Source of the DNA: a gamma proteobacterium NOR5-3
GTDB lineage: Bacteria; Pseudomonadota; Gammaproteobacteria; Pseudomonadales; Halieaceae
Assembly (NCBI GenBank): GCA_000158155.1
Contig: DS999405.1
Location: 257,811 to 321,810, forward strand
Reading direction: 5' to 3'
DNA: 64,000 bases
The translations under genes and the position numbers were made by a program. Shown here in pieces: positions 1 to 10,006 of the stretch. The notes beneath the pieces were generated by a model. The model ran no database searches. It saw nothing but the letters and a program-made list of their open reading frames with translations, and was not told where the DNA came from. Numbering within the stretch: the first letter of the stretch is position 1; the number at the start of each line of letters is the position of its first letter.

Positions 1-90
1 CCCGATGAACTATCCGACACTGGTATGATCCAAATCTCACAGACAGTTAATAAGCCGCCTCGGGCGGAGCACTCAACAGGAAGGTTTTCT

Positions 91-867
91 ATGTATTTAA
101 GCCGTGCCCTCATCAGCCGCTCGGGACTTCGATCGCTGGCTGCAGTCGCCATGAGCCTGCTCGTCCTGACGCAGCCAGGGTACGCAGATGAAAGCGTTGA
201 TCCTGAGATTGTGAAGCAGCTGCGCTTACGATTGGGGGCTCCGCAGATTGGTTTAGAGGTGCAAAGCGTGGAAGCGAGCCAGTTACCCGGTCTCTACCGC
301 GTGAACATCGTGTCAGGGCCCACTATTTATTCGACAGCGGAGGGGGACTACTTCATCGTTGGTGATCTTTATAACGTCGGTGTCACGGGGCTGGTGAACC
401 TGGGTGAACAGCAGCGCTCCAACGATCGAAAAGAAGCGATTGCGGCGGTTTCTGAGGAAAATACCATTATCTTTCCGGCTGAGGGCCCCACCTTGAGCCA
501 TATCACGGTATTTACCGATGTTTCCTGCTTCTATTGTCAGAAGCTCCATAAAGAGGTGCCGGAGTTGAACCGCCGGGGCATCGAAGTGCGATATCTCGCC
601 TATCCCCGGCAGGGCATCGGGTCGCCGGGTTTTCGGCAGCTTGCGAGCGCCTGGTGCGCTGATGATCGTCAGGCGACGCTGACAGCCTTTAAGAACCGCG
701 AAGAGCTGAAGGAAAATGTTTGTCCGGGCAATCCTATCGCCGAACAGTTCGCGCTGGGACAGCAACTGGGGGTCCGAGGGACGCCGGCAATTATTACCCC
801 GGACGGCGAGATGATTCCCGGCTATCGTAGCGCTGATGATCTGGCGGCGCTTTTGGGCGTCCAGTAA
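91..867 (+). CDS. dsbC: Thiol:disulfide interchange protein DsbC
   Basis: Periplasmic disulfide isomerase (258 aa). An N-terminal signal peptide (basic residues, then a hydrophobic stretch ending near PGYADE) precedes the dimerisation domain and a C-terminal thioredoxin fold. The active site reads CFYC at residues 146-149, where the family more often has CGYC; the cis-Pro loop is RGTPA near residue 229. A second cysteine pair (WCADD and ENVCPG) matches the structural disulfide of DsbC. The ATG at 91 follows AGGAAGG and gives a clean signal peptide; an in-frame ATG at 25 would add 22 polar residues before it and is less likely. The following alaC-hom-thrC-recJ order resembles Pseudomonas. Confidence 0.93.
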   Translation: MYLSRALISRSGLRSLAAVAMSLLVLTQPGYADESVDPEIVKQLRLRLGAPQIGLEVQSVEASQLPGLYRVNIVSGPTIYSTAEGDYFIVGDLYNVGVTGLVNLGEQQRSNDRKEAIAAVSEENTIIFPAEGPTLSHITVFTDVSCFYCQKLHKEVPELNRRGIEVRYLAYPRQGIGSPGFRQLASAWCADDRQATLTAFKNREELKENVCPGNPIAEQFALGQQLGVRGTPAIITPDGEMIPGYRSADDLAALLGVQ

Positions 868-1019
868 CGCACTTTTTGTCATCATCCTTCGGTGTTTGCG
901 TGGCCTTGCTTTTACGCAGGCAACGCCCCGTTTGACAGTGTCCGGCGTGGGCTTTAGTGTCCCCGCTCGATCGTTGTCGTCGCTATCGTGGCGGCCTTAC
1001 TTCAGTACAGTGAGTCCTT

Positions 1020-2216
1020 GTGGAAGAGCAATTTCAGCGCATTCAGCGCCTCCCTCCCTATGTTTTCAGCATCGTTGGCGATTTGAAGCAGGCCGCGCGT
1101 GCAGCAGGGGAGGACATTATAGATTTTGGTATGGGGAATCCGGATCAGCCCACACCCGCGCATATTGTGGACAAAATGGTGGAAGCGGCCCGGCGCCCCG
1201 ACACGCATCGCTACTCCCAATCCAAAGGCATTCCACGCTTACGTAAAGCTATTTGTGACTGGTATCGCAAGCGCTATGCGGTAGAGCTTGATCCGGAAAC
1301 GGAGGCCATTGTTACCTTGGGCTCCAAAGAGGGGCTCGCGCATTTGGCGCTGGCGACTACGGGGCCCGGGGACGCGATTCTTGTGCCCAACCCGTCTTAT
1401 CCCATTCATCCCTACGGATTTGTTATTTCCGGTGCGGATATTCGTCACGTGCCCATGGGTGATGAGAAAGAGTTTTTCGAAGAACTGGAAAACGCTATCC
1501 GCAACAGCTGGCCCAAACCCAAAATGCTGGTGCTTAACTTCCCCTCGAACCCAACAACCCATTGTGTAGAGCTGCCCTTCTTTGAAAAGGTCGTAGAGAT
1601 TGCCCGGGAGCACCAGATTTGGGTGGTGCAGGATCTAGCCTATGCAGATCTGTGTTTTGACGGCTATGTGGCGCCATCGATATTGCAGGTGGAGGGCGCG
1701 CGGGAGGTTGCTGTGGAGTTCTTCAGCATGTCCAAGAGTTATAATATGCCCGGTTGGCGCATTGGGTTTTGCTGTGGAAACGCTACCCTTGTGGGGGCTT
1801 TGGCGCGCATGAAGTCCTATCTTGATTACGGCATGTTTACGCCTATTCAGGTTGCCGCGATTGCCGCTTTGGAGGGTGATCAGAGCTGCGTGTCGCAGAT
1901 TAATACCATGTACCGGTCCCGTCGCGATGTGTTGTGCGACGGCCTGACTGCCTGCGGCTGGCCCGTTGCACCCCCGAAGGCGACCATGTTTGTGTGGGCT
2001 CAGATTCCCGAAGCCTATCGGGCGATGGGTTCTTTGGAGTTTAGTAAGAAACTGATCGCAGATGCGAAGGTCGCCGTATCGCCGGGCGTTGGCTTTGGGG
2101 AGTATGGAGAGGGCTACGTGCGCTTCGGTCTCATTGAGAACGAGCATAGAACGCGTCAGGCAGTGCGTAACATTAAACGCATGTTTCGTGATGATGGCTT
2201 GATTGTTACGGTCTGA
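1020..2216 (+). CDS. alaC: Alanine/valine-type aminotransferase, AlaC-like (class I PLP)
   Basis: PLP-dependent aminotransferase of fold type I (398 aa), closest in motif pattern to AlaC, which makes alanine from pyruvate and glutamate in the cytoplasm. The start of the protein ([10 protein letters not shown]) and [10 protein letters not shown] are typical of AlaC. The Schiff-base lysine lies in [15 protein letters not shown], and NFPSNPT is the substrate/cofactor loop. The start is a GTG at 1020 with a poor ribosome binding site; no better in-frame start precedes the conserved N-terminus. It stands just upstream of homoserine dehydrogenase, as in many gammaproteobacteria. The exact amino-acid substrate is inferred from family only. 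Confidence 0.85.
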   Translation: MEEQFQRIQRLPPYVFSIVGDLKQAARAAGEDIIDFGMGNPDQPTPAHIVDKMVEAARRPDTHRYSQSKGIPRLRKAICDWYRKRYAVELDPETEAIVTLGSKEGLAHLALATTGPGDAILVPNPSYPIHPYGFVISGADIRHVPMGDEKEFFEELENAIRNSWPKPKMLVLNFPSNPTTHCVELPFFEKVVEIAREHQIWVVQDLAYADLCFDGYVAPSILQVEGAREVAVEFFSMSKSYNMPGWRIGFCCGNATLVGALARMKSYLDYGMFTPIQVAAIAALEGDQSCVSQINTMYRSRRDVLCDGLTACGWPVAPPKATMFVWAQIPEAYRAMGSLEFSKKLIADAKVAVSPGVGFGEYGEGYVRFGLIENEHRTRQAVRNIKRMFRDDGLIVTV

Positions 2217-2278
2217 AATTTACAGGGTGGCCGAATGGCCATGAGACACGACAAATCATTGTGGGGAAATACAGCAAC

Positions 2279-3571
2279 ATGAGCGTATTGCGCGTTGGGG
2301 TCTGCGGGAACGGCACAGTCGGAGGCGGCACTATAGAACTGCTTCGCAGCCAGGCCGGGTTATTGGAGAGCCGGGCAGGACGACCCCTGTGCTTAACCCG
2401 TATTGGCGCGCGTCGGGATCGGGATGATTGCCCGAGCGGCGACGTGCCGGTGCATCGCGACCTTTTGGACGTGGCCCGTGCAGACGATGTTGATGTTGTT
2501 GTAGAAAGCATTGGTGGTACCACGCTGGCAAAGGAGATTGTTGAGACGGCCCTGCGCTCGGGTAAGTCGGTGGTCACGGCCAACAAAGCACTCATCGCAG
2601 AGCACGGTAACGAACTTCTGGCGCTTGCCGAAGACTGCGGCCAAAGCCTGCTCTGCGAGGCGGCGGTGGCCGGGGGCGTGCCGATTCTCAAAGCTTTGCG
2701 TGATGGTATGGCGGCAAACCAGGTCACCGAGCTGTCAGGCATCATTAACGGCACGGGGAATTTCATCCTCACGGAAATGGGTGCGCATCAACGTTCCTTT
2801 GATGAGGTGTTAGCCGAGGCGCAGGCGTTGGGCTATGCCGAGGCGGATCCCACCTTTGATGTGGAGGGCGTGGACGCTGCGCATAAGCTGAGCATTCTCG
2901 CCGCTATGGCCTTTGCGACGCCGCTTAATTTTTCTGCTGTATTTTGTGAGGGCATCAGTGGCGTAACTCCGGCGGATATACAGTTTGCTGAGGAATTGGG
3001 CTATCGCATCAAGCATCTTGGAATTGCCCGGGAGCACGCTGATGGCGTGGAGCTGCGGGTGCACCCAACCTTGTTGCCCAAAGATTCGCTGCTGGCCAGC
3101 GTAGACGGCGTGCTGAATGCCGTGCGTCTTCAAGGCCATGCTGCGGGTGAGACCGTGTACTCGGGCGCCGGGGCCGGACGCTTGCCTACCGCCTCGGCGG
3201 TGGTGGCTGACCTCGTGGACATAGCCCGTGCCCAGGGTAATGTAGTCCACTGCCTGGGTGTTGGGCTCGCTGCGTTAAAAGTTAAACCGGTGCTGCCCAT
3301 GGACTCAGTGTGCAGTGCCTGGTACCTGCGGTTGCAGGCGGAAGACCGCCCGGGTGTTATGTCGCAGTTGGCGAGTTGCCTGGGCGCGGAGGGTATTAGC
3401 ATCGAGGCACTGATCCAAAAGCCGCCGAAGGGCGCGGCGGCCACCGTTCCCGTGGTTGTGCTGACTAACAGCGCCAGAGAAGATGCGCTGCGCCGCGCGG
3501 TGGCGGCCATCGCCGCTCTTCCCGCGGTGACACAAAGGCCACACTGTATTCGTATCGAATCGCCGAACTAG
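2279..3571 (+). CDS. hom: Homoserine dehydrogenase
   Basis: Reduces aspartate semialdehyde to homoserine in the threonine/methionine branch of the aspartate pathway (430 aa, monofunctional form). The N-terminal Rossmann motif VGVCGNGTVGGGT binds NAD(P)H; the catalytic domain has the NGTGNFIL and EGVDAAHKL segments; the C-terminus (about residue 345 on: AEDRPGVMSQLA) is an ACT domain, the usual site of threonine feedback. I chose ATG 2279, which places MSVLRVGVCGNG at the start with GGGGA upstream; a GTG at 2261 would add six residues. thrC follows 10 bp later, so the two are probably one transcript. Confidence 0.95.
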   Translation: MSVLRVGVCGNGTVGGGTIELLRSQAGLLESRAGRPLCLTRIGARRDRDDCPSGDVPVHRDLLDVARADDVDVVVESIGGTTLAKEIVETALRSGKSVVTANKALIAEHGNELLALAEDCGQSLLCEAAVAGGVPILKALRDGMAANQVTELSGIINGTGNFILTEMGAHQRSFDEVLAEAQALGYAEADPTFDVEGVDAAHKLSILAAMAFATPLNFSAVFCEGISGVTPADIQFAEELGYRIKHLGIAREHADGVELRVHPTLLPKDSLLASVDGVLNAVRLQGHAAGETVYSGAGAGRLPTASAVVADLVDIARAQGNVVHCLGVGLAALKVKPVLPMDSVCSAWYLRLQAEDRPGVMSQLASCLGAEGISIEALIQKPPKGAAATVPVVVLTNSAREDALRRAVAAIAALPAVTQRPHCIRIESPN

Positions 3572-3581
3572 AGGAAATCCC

Positions 3582-4979
3582 GTGCGCTACATCAGTACCC
3601 GCGGCACTGCGCCGGCACTTGGCTTTGAAGAGGTTTTACTCACCGGACTGGCCAGTGATGGCGGCCTGTATGTGCCCGAAAGCCTTCCAAGCTTTAGCGC
3701 GGAAGAACTTGAGCAGATGGCCTCTCTGGACTATCCGACCCTGGCGCACCGCATCCTGCTGCCGTTCGTGGCAGAGGCCTTTAGCAGTGAGGAATTGCGA
3801 GAGATCATCGACGATACCTACGCCGTGTTTCGCCACACGGCGGTGGCGCCGCTGGTGCAGCTGGAACACAACCAATGGGTCCTGGAGCTGTTCCACGGCC
3901 CCACGCTGGCGTTTAAAGACTTTGCGCTGCAGCTTTTGGGTCGACTGCTGGATGCAACCCTGAAACGCCGCGGCGAAAAAGTAGTGATCATGGGGGCGAC
4001 CTCGGGTGATACCGGTTCAGCGGCGATTGCGGGCTGTCAGCGCTGTGAAAACATCGATATTTTTATTCTGCATCCCCATAACCGTGTGTCCGAGGTGCAG
4101 CGTCGACAAATGACCACCTTGAGTGGCCCGACGATTCACAACCTGGCCATCGAGGGCAATTTTGATGATTGTCAGGCGATGGTAAAGGCGAGTTTTCGGG
4201 ACCAGAGCTTTCTCCCGGACGGGCGCAGTCTCGTGGCGGTTAACTCCATTAACTGGGCGCGCATCATGGCCCAGATCGTGTACTACTTTTATGCGGGGCT
4301 GGCGCTGGGAGCTCCGCACAGGGCGGCGGCGTATTCGGTGCCCACGGGGAATTTCGGAGATATCTTTGCCGGATATCTTGCGTCGAAAATGGGGCTGCCG
4401 ATCGCGCAGCTGATGATTGCCACTAACAGAAACGATGTACTGCACCGGTTGCTCAGTAGTGGTGACTATTCCCGCCAGGCCCTGGAGCACACGCTGTCAC
4501 CGAGTATGGATATTTCTGTGTCTAGTAACTTCGAACGGCTGATGTTCGATCTTTATGATCGCGACGCATCGGCTGTCGCCGGTCTCATGGCGGCTTTTGA
4601 CGACGGTGACATAGCGCTTTCTGACAAGGCGATGGCCAATGCCCGGACTATGTTCGCCAGTCATCGCGTTGACGACGCCGGGACTCTGGCCTGTATTTCA
4701 ACGGTGTGGGAACAGACCGGGTACCTGCTGGATCCGCACAGCGCCATTGGCTACGCTGCTGCCAAGGCGGCGGATTCAGCGTCTGCTGTGCCCTGGGTCA
4801 CTTTGGCGACAGCCCATCCTGCCAAGTTCCCTGACGCCATTGATCGCGCGGGGGTGGGCTCGTCGGCGGCGTTGCCCGCCCATTTATCGGACCTTTTTGA
4901 TCTGGATGAGCACTTTGATGTTCTGCCAGGGGATCTGGCGGACGTTCAGCGCTTCATGTCAGCGCATCTGGGCGCCTGA
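3582..4979 (+). CDS. thrC: Threonine synthase
   Basis: PLP enzyme converting O-phosphohomoserine to threonine (465 aa, the longer proteobacterial/fungal class). It begins MRYISTRG, typical of the family, with the PLP lysine in FHGPTLAFKDFALQ and the phosphate/cofactor loop GATSGDTGSAA. The start is GTG at 3582, preceded by GAGGAA. It directly follows hom and its TGA abuts the recJ start codon, so hom-thrC-recJ is likely translated from one mRNA. Confidence 0.95.
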   Translation: MRYISTRGTAPALGFEEVLLTGLASDGGLYVPESLPSFSAEELEQMASLDYPTLAHRILLPFVAEAFSSEELREIIDDTYAVFRHTAVAPLVQLEHNQWVLELFHGPTLAFKDFALQLLGRLLDATLKRRGEKVVIMGATSGDTGSAAIAGCQRCENIDIFILHPHNRVSEVQRRQMTTLSGPTIHNLAIEGNFDDCQAMVKASFRDQSFLPDGRSLVAVNSINWARIMAQIVYYFYAGLALGAPHRAAAYSVPTGNFGDIFAGYLASKMGLPIAQLMIATNRNDVLHRLLSSGDYSRQALEHTLSPSMDISVSSNFERLMFDLYDRDASAVAGLMAAFDDGDIALSDKAMANARTMFASHRVDDAGTLACISTVWEQTGYLLDPHSAIGYAAAKAADSASAVPWVTLATAHPAKFPDAIDRAGVGSSAALPAHLSDLFDLDEHFDVLPGDLADVQRFMSAHLGA

Positions 4980-6710
4980 TTGTCGCGCCCGAGTCGCAAT
5001 ATTCGCCGACGGGAGTTTGACGGCGCACAGAGCCTGGGTGATCTATCGCCGATTCTTGCCAGAGTCTATGCCGCTCGGGGTGTGACGGACCCGGGGGAAC
5101 TGGACCTGAGTCTTGCCGCGCTGCACCCTCCGGAGCTGCTGGCAGGTCTGGATGCGGCCACAGAGCGCTTACAGCAGGCGCTGGAGCATAACGAGCGAAT
5201 TCTGATCGTCGGAGATTTTGATGCCGACGGCGCCACCAGTACGGCCCTGGCTATCGCAGCCCTACGCCAGTTTGGTGCCACGCAGCTTGATTACCTGGTG
5301 CCAAACCGTTTCGAGTTCGGCTACGGACTGACCCCGGGCATTGTTGCCCTGGCCGGGCAGCGAAAGCCCGATTTAATTATCACAGTGGACAACGGGATCT
5401 CCTCCATTGATGGCGTTGCTGCCGCGAACGCGGCCGGCATCGAGGTGCTAATCACCGACCACCACCTGCCGGGCCAGGAGCTCCCGGCCGCGAGGGTGAT
5501 TGTGGACCCCAATCAGGCCGGCTGCAGCTTCCCCAGTAAAGCGCTGGCCGGCGTAGGGGTGATGTTCTACCTGCTTCTGGCGTTGCGGACCCGGCTTCGG
5601 GATCAGGATTGGTTTGTAAAGCGGGGTTTGGAAGAGCCGCATCTGGGATCCTTTCTTGATTTAGTCGCATTGGGCACCGTGGCGGACGTGGTGCCGTTGG
5701 ACCACAACAATAGAATTCTTGTAGAAGGGGGGCTTGCACGTATGCGCAGCGGGCGTGCCCGTCCCGGCATTAACGCTTTGCTCAGCGTCGCTGGACGCGA
5801 TCCTTCTGCGGTTGTGGCCAGTGACCTGGGTTTTGCCGCAGGCCCGAGGCTTAATGCAGCGGGCCGACTGGATGACATGTCGCTGGGCATCGAGTGCCTG
5901 CTTTGTGAAGACTCTGCACAGGCACGCAACATTGCGCTACAGCTCGATAGCATGAACCGCGAACGCCAGCGTATTGAGCGCGGTATGGAGCAAGAGGCGC
6001 TTGCTGCGCTGGCTGGCCTCGATTTGCGTGACAGTGATTTACCTGCGGCGCTGGTGTTGCATGATCCCGGGTGGCATCAGGGTGTGGTGGGTATTTTGGC
6101 CTCGCGTATCAAAGACCGCTTTCATCGACCGGTGATCGCCTTTGCACGCAGTGATGAAGGCGAGCTTAAAGGGTCCGGCCGAGGTATTCCCGGGATGCAT
6201 CTTCGGGACCTTCTGGATTGGGTGGCGACGCAGCATCCGGGTCTCATCGACCGTTTTGGTGGCCACGCGATGGCGGCGGGGCTCTCCTTACCTGCGGCAC
6301 ATTACGATCAGTTTGCGGAAGCTTTCACCGCTGCGGTGGAGCAGTCCGGTGGTTTGAACCTCGAGCCGGTGATAGAAAGCGATGGAGAATTGGCGCCGCA
6401 GGACTTTGATCTTGCCACAGCCGAAATGCTTCGCCGCGCCGGCCCCTGGGGGCAGCTTTTCCCCGAGCCATTGTTTGACGGCGTTTTTGAGCTGCGCAGC
6501 CAGCGTATTGTGGGCGAGCGACATCTTAAAATGAGCCTGAGCAAACCTGGCGATGGCGCGCTCCTGGAGGCCATTGCGTTTGGTGTGGATACCGACCGCT
6601 GGCCGGATCTTTCTGTGACGCAGGTACGCCTGGCTTATCGCCTGGACGTGAACCAGTTTCGAGGCGAGAGAAGCCTGCAGCTGTTGGTGGAGCAAATCGA
6701 AGCTGCCTGA
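4980..6710 (+). CDS. recJ: Single-stranded-DNA-specific exonuclease RecJ
   Basis: 5'-3' exonuclease on single-stranded DNA used in RecF-pathway recombination and mismatch repair (576 aa). DHH-family metal motifs are visible: DFDADGATSTA near residue 80, TVDNGISS, the namesake ITDHHLP, and DLVALGTVADVVPL. DHHA1 follows with GRGIPGMHL and the GGHAMAAG motif near residue 425, then a C-terminal OB-fold region. The only available start is a TTG at 4980, immediately after the thrC stop, with no strong ribosome binding site, which suggests translational coupling to thrC. Confidence 0.95.
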   Translation: MSRPSRNIRRREFDGAQSLGDLSPILARVYAARGVTDPGELDLSLAALHPPELLAGLDAATERLQQALEHNERILIVGDFDADGATSTALAIAALRQFGATQLDYLVPNRFEFGYGLTPGIVALAGQRKPDLIITVDNGISSIDGVAAANAAGIEVLITDHHLPGQELPAARVIVDPNQAGCSFPSKALAGVGVMFYLLLALRTRLRDQDWFVKRGLEEPHLGSFLDLVALGTVADVVPLDHNNRILVEGGLARMRSGRARPGINALLSVAGRDPSAVVASDLGFAAGPRLNAAGRLDDMSLGIECLLCEDSAQARNIALQLDSMNRERQRIERGMEQEALAALAGLDLRDSDLPAALVLHDPGWHQGVVGILASRIKDRFHRPVIAFARSDEGELKGSGRGIPGMHLRDLLDWVATQHPGLIDRFGGHAMAAGLSLPAAHYDQFAEAFTAAVEQSGGLNLEPVIESDGELAPQDFDLATAEMLRRAGPWGQLFPEPLFDGVFELRSQRIVGERHLKMSLSKPGDGALLEAIAFGVDTDRWPDLSVTQVRLAYRLDVNQFRGERSLQLLVEQIEAA

Positions 6711-6770
6711 GGATGTCTCTTTGGGAGCTTGCTAGGTTAGAATAACGCCCTTTTTTGACGAGCTATTCCC

Positions 6771-7869
6771 ATGCTGGAGATCAACCCTCTCATTCAAAGT
6801 CTTAAAGATATCGAGGCGCGCACTGACGTGCTTAGGGGGTATCTTTGACGTTGATCAACGTCGAGAGCGCCTGTCTGAAGTAGAGCTGGAACTTGCGGAG
6901 CCCAGCGTCTGGGACGACCCCGAGCGGGCGCAGGAGCTTGGGCGGGAGCGCTCATCGCTGGAGGCGATTGTCAGTTCTATCGACGCGCTGGACACCGGCG
7001 CTTCCGACACGCTTGACCTGCTTGAGATGGCCTCCGAGGAAAACGACGAAGCCGCCGTTAGCGATCTGGAACTTGAAATTCAGGGGCTACTGAAAGTCCT
7101 GGAGCTACTTGAGTTTCGTCGCATGTTCAACGGCGAGATGGATGCCAATAACGCCTTTCTTGATATCCAGTCCGGCTCCGGAGGCACCGAGGCGCAGGAC
7201 TGGGCCGAAATGCTTTTGCGGATGTATCTGCGCTGGGGAGAGTCCCGGGGATTCACCACAGAGCTTATCGAGGCCTCGGGTGGCGACGTGGCGGGGATCA
7301 AGAGTGCGACCATCAAGTTTAGCGGCGAATATGCGTTTGGCTGGCTGCGCACTGAGACCGGCGTGCATCGTTTGGTCCGAAAATCCCCCTTTGACTCGGG
7401 TAATCGCCGGCATACTTCCTTTGCGTCGGTGTTTGTGGCGCCGGAGATTGACGACAATATTGAAATTGAGATCAATCCCGCCGATCTTCGCGTAGATACT
7501 TACCGAGCCAGCGGCGCAGGTGGCCAGCACGTCAACAAGACTGACTCTGCGGTGCGTTTGACGCACAACCCCTCAGGCATCGTGGTGCAGTGTCAGACCG
7601 AGCGCTCACAGCACCAGAATCGCGACAATGCCATGAAACTGCTCAGGGGCAAGCTGTATGAGATGGAAGTTCTCAAACGCAACGCTGAAAAGCAGGTGAT
7701 GGAAGACAATAAGGCGGACATCGGTTGGGGGAGTCAGATTCGCAGCTATGTTCTGGATGCTTCGCGCATCAAGGATTTGCGCACCAACGTGGAAACCAGC
7801 AACACCCAGGCGGTGCTTGACGGCGCCATCGACCAATTCATCGAAGCTTCGCTGAAAAGCGGTCTGTGA
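6771..7869 (+). CDS. prfB: Peptide chain release factor 2 (programmed +1 frameshift)
   Basis: RF2 recognises UGA and UAA and releases the nascent chain. The gene is in two frames: an ATG at 6771 opens 25 codons ending CTT-TGA (stop 6846-6848), and the main frame resumes at GAC 6847. Joined by a +1 shift the product is 365 aa, the usual RF2 length. The shift site AGGGGGTATCTTTGAC (6835-6850) is the classical one: an internal Shine-Dalgarno, then CUU UGA C. The body has the SPF anticodon-like motif ([10 protein letters not shown]) and the peptidyl-hydrolysis GGQ ([13 protein letters not shown]). lysS follows 13 bp later, the common bacterial pairing. Confidence 0.97.
6835..6850 (+). promoter_or_regulatory. 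prfB programmed +1 frameshift site
   Basis: AGGGGGTATCTTTGAC has the internal Shine-Dalgarno (AGGGGG) three bases before the slippery CTT and the in-frame TGA followed by C. In known RF2 genes low RF2 lets the ribosome slip forward, so synthesis is self-limiting. Confidence 0.95.
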
Positions 7870-7882
7870 CCGGAACGAGACT

Positions 7883-9382
7883 ATGAGTAATCAGGACAAC
7901 ACCGCGGCGCCTGCACCCGAGGACGAGAACAAACTGATCGCCGAACGTCGCGGTAAGCTTGACGACCTGCGGGCGCAGGGCAATCCCTTCCCCAACGATT
8001 TTCGACGCACTGCGACCGCTGGCCAGTTACAGCAGGACTTTGCCGAGGAAGAAAAAGCCGCGCTGGAAGAGCGCAACGAGGAGTTCGCTGTTGCCGGTCG
8101 TCTTATTCGCAACCGGGGCGCGTTTTTGTTGATTCAGGACGGCGAGGGGCAAATCCAGCTGTATGTGGATCGCAAAGGTCTTAGTGAAGAAACACTTGCC
8201 AGTATAAAAAGCTGGGATCTTGGGGACATCGTTGCCGCCAGAGGACCACTGCACCGCTCGGGCAAAGGCGACCTGTATATCAATATGCGCGAAGCACGTT
8301 TGCTCACCAAAGCCCTCAGGCCGCTTCCTGATAAGTACCATGGCCTTGCTGACCAGGAACTGCGCTATCGTCAACGCTACGTGGACCTTATTGTTAACGA
8401 GCGTTCCCGGGAGGTGTTTCGTATACGGTCCCGGGTCATTAGTTATATCCGCAAATTCATGGATGGGCGGGACTTCATGGAGGTGGAGACCCCGATGATG
8501 CAACCCATCCCGGGCGGGGCGGCGGCAAAGCCCTTTGTCACCCATCACAATGCGCTGGATTTAACCATGTATTTGCGCATCGCTCCGGAGTTGTATCTCA
8601 AGCGCCTCACCGTAGGCGGTTTTGAACGCGTTTACGAAATCAATCGCAACTTCCGTAACGAGGGCCTGTCCACGCGGCACAACCCCGAGTTCACCATGCT
8701 CGAATATTACTGGGCCTATGCTGACTACCAGGATGCTATGGACCTGACGGAGCACATGCTGCGGGGCCTCACCCAGGAGGTGCTGGGCTCTCAACAGGTG
8801 AATTATCAGGGGCAGGTATTCGATTTCTCCCAGCCGTTTGCACGCATGACGGTGACCGAAGCGATACTTGCTTACAACCCCTCATTAAGCATGGCGGATA
8901 TCGCTGAGCGCGAACTCGCCAGGCGTGTGGCCGAGGGATTGGGTATTGAGGTACACACCTCCTGGGGTCTTGGGAAAATCCAAATTGAAATTTTTGAGAA
9001 GACAGCAGAACACCGTCTGGAGCAGCCTACCTTCATCACAGCCTATCCCACGGAAGTATCGCCCCTGGCACGGCGGAATGATGACGACCCCTTTGTGACC
9101 GATCGCTTTGAGTTCTTTGTCGCCGGAAGGGAGCTTGCCAATGGCTTCAGTGAATTGAATGACGCCGAAGACCAGGCGCAGCGTTTTAAGGATCAGGTGG
9201 CGCAAAAGGATGCAGGTGATGAAGAAGCCATGCATTTTGATGCGGATTATGTGCGGGCGCTGGAATACGGCATGCCGCCAACGGCAGGCGAGGGCATTGG
9301 TATCGATCGGCTGGTCATGCTGCTGACGGACTCCCCCTCGATTCGTGACGTGCTGCTGTTTCCCCATATGCGACCTGAGTGA
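7883..9382 (+). CDS. lysS: Lysyl-tRNA synthetase, class II
   Basis: Charges tRNA-Lys in the cytoplasm (499 aa). An N-terminal OB-fold anticodon domain (roughly residues 60-160, with [10 protein letters not shown]) leads to the class II catalytic core: motif 1 in [20 protein letters not shown], motif 2 in [20 protein letters not shown], and motif 3 in [16 protein letters not shown] 7883 follows a GGAACGAGA purine run. It is 13 bp after prfB. Confidence 0.97.
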   Translation: MSNQDNTAAPAPEDENKLIAERRGKLDDLRAQGNPFPNDFRRTATAGQLQQDFAEEEKAALEERNEEFAVAGRLIRNRGAFLLIQDGEGQIQLYVDRKGLSEETLASIKSWDLGDIVAARGPLHRSGKGDLYINMREARLLTKALRPLPDKYHGLADQELRYRQRYVDLIVNERSREVFRIRSRVISYIRKFMDGRDFMEVETPMMQPIPGGAAAKPFVTHHNALDLTMYLRIAPELYLKRLTVGGFERVYEINRNFRNEGLSTRHNPEFTMLEYYWAYADYQDAMDLTEHMLRGLTQEVLGSQQVNYQGQVFDFSQPFARMTVTEAILAYNPSLSMADIAERELARRVAEGLGIEVHTSWGLGKIQIEIFEKTAEHRLEQPTFITAYPTEVSPLARRNDDDPFVTDRFEFFVAGRELANGFSELNDAEDQAQRFKDQVAQKDAGDEEAMHFDADYVRALEYGMPPTAGEGIGIDRLVMLLTDSPSIRDVLLFPHMRPE

Positions 9383-9439
9383 TCCTCTGTGGGATGTGGG
9401 TGATACACTCTGCCAACGACTTTTTGCGAAGTTCATACT

Positions 9440-10006
9440 ATGTCTAGAAAGCTCATCACCCTGGCATTGAGCGCGGTCCTGGCGGCCTGTGCAGGTGCTC
9501 CTCCAGAGCCGCCCCCTCCACAGCAGCGATCTCCACAGGATGTGAAGTTGACGCTCAATTTGCCGGAGGAATCGGATAACTGCGTTTGTCAGGCAGCGTC
9601 GGAAAATGACCGCACGTTTCTTGAGCGTGGTATGGAGACCCTCGCGGAGGGAGACTACATTGAGGCCGTTCAATACTTCCAGCGCTACCAGCGGTTGGAG
9701 CAGCAGCCCATGGCGCAGTGGGAGGGTGATCTGGCCATCGCCTACGTGAGCATGCTGCCCAGCAGTCCTTTTTATGACGTGGATGCCGCGTTACAGGCTT
9801 ACACCGATCTCCAGTCCCGGGAGCCCGATGGACACAAGCATCACAGCATCGTACTCATGCAACAAGCGCTGGAGTCCTTTGTGCTCATGGAGCGCCACAT
9901 CTGGGATCTGGAGAGTCGCGCAGGCATGTTGCAGGAAGATCTCGATAAGCGCGAACAGGCACTTAAGCGGCTTCGGGAGTTAACTCTGGGTCAACCGGAA
10001 GACTGA
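9440..10006 (+). CDS. Putative outer-membrane lipoprotein with TPR-like helices
   Basis: 188 aa with a lipoprotein signal: [17 protein letters not shown], lipobox LAAC with the lipidated cysteine at residue 17. A proline-rich linker follows (EPPPPQQ), then a helical region ([25 protein letters not shown]) that resembles one tetratricopeptide unit, and a charged C-terminal coiled segment. I do not recognise a named family. The ATG follows a weak site after lysS. The 3' end overlaps the convergent histidine kinase gene by 44 bp. Confidence 0.75.
   Translation: MSRKLITLALSAVLAACAGAPPEPPPPQQRSPQDVKLTLNLPEESDNCVCQAASENDRTFLERGMETLAEGDYIEAVQYFQRYQRLEQQPMAQWEGDLAIAYVSMLPSSPFYDVDAALQAYTDLQSREPDGHKHHSIVLMQQALESFVLMERHIWDLESRAGMLQEDLDKREQALKRLRELTLGQPED

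Noticed and set aside
8885-9673. 262-codon open frame antisense to lysS and the lipoprotein start
   Set aside because: Its sense strand holds motif 3 of lysS and a lipoprotein signal, so the sense genes explain the region.
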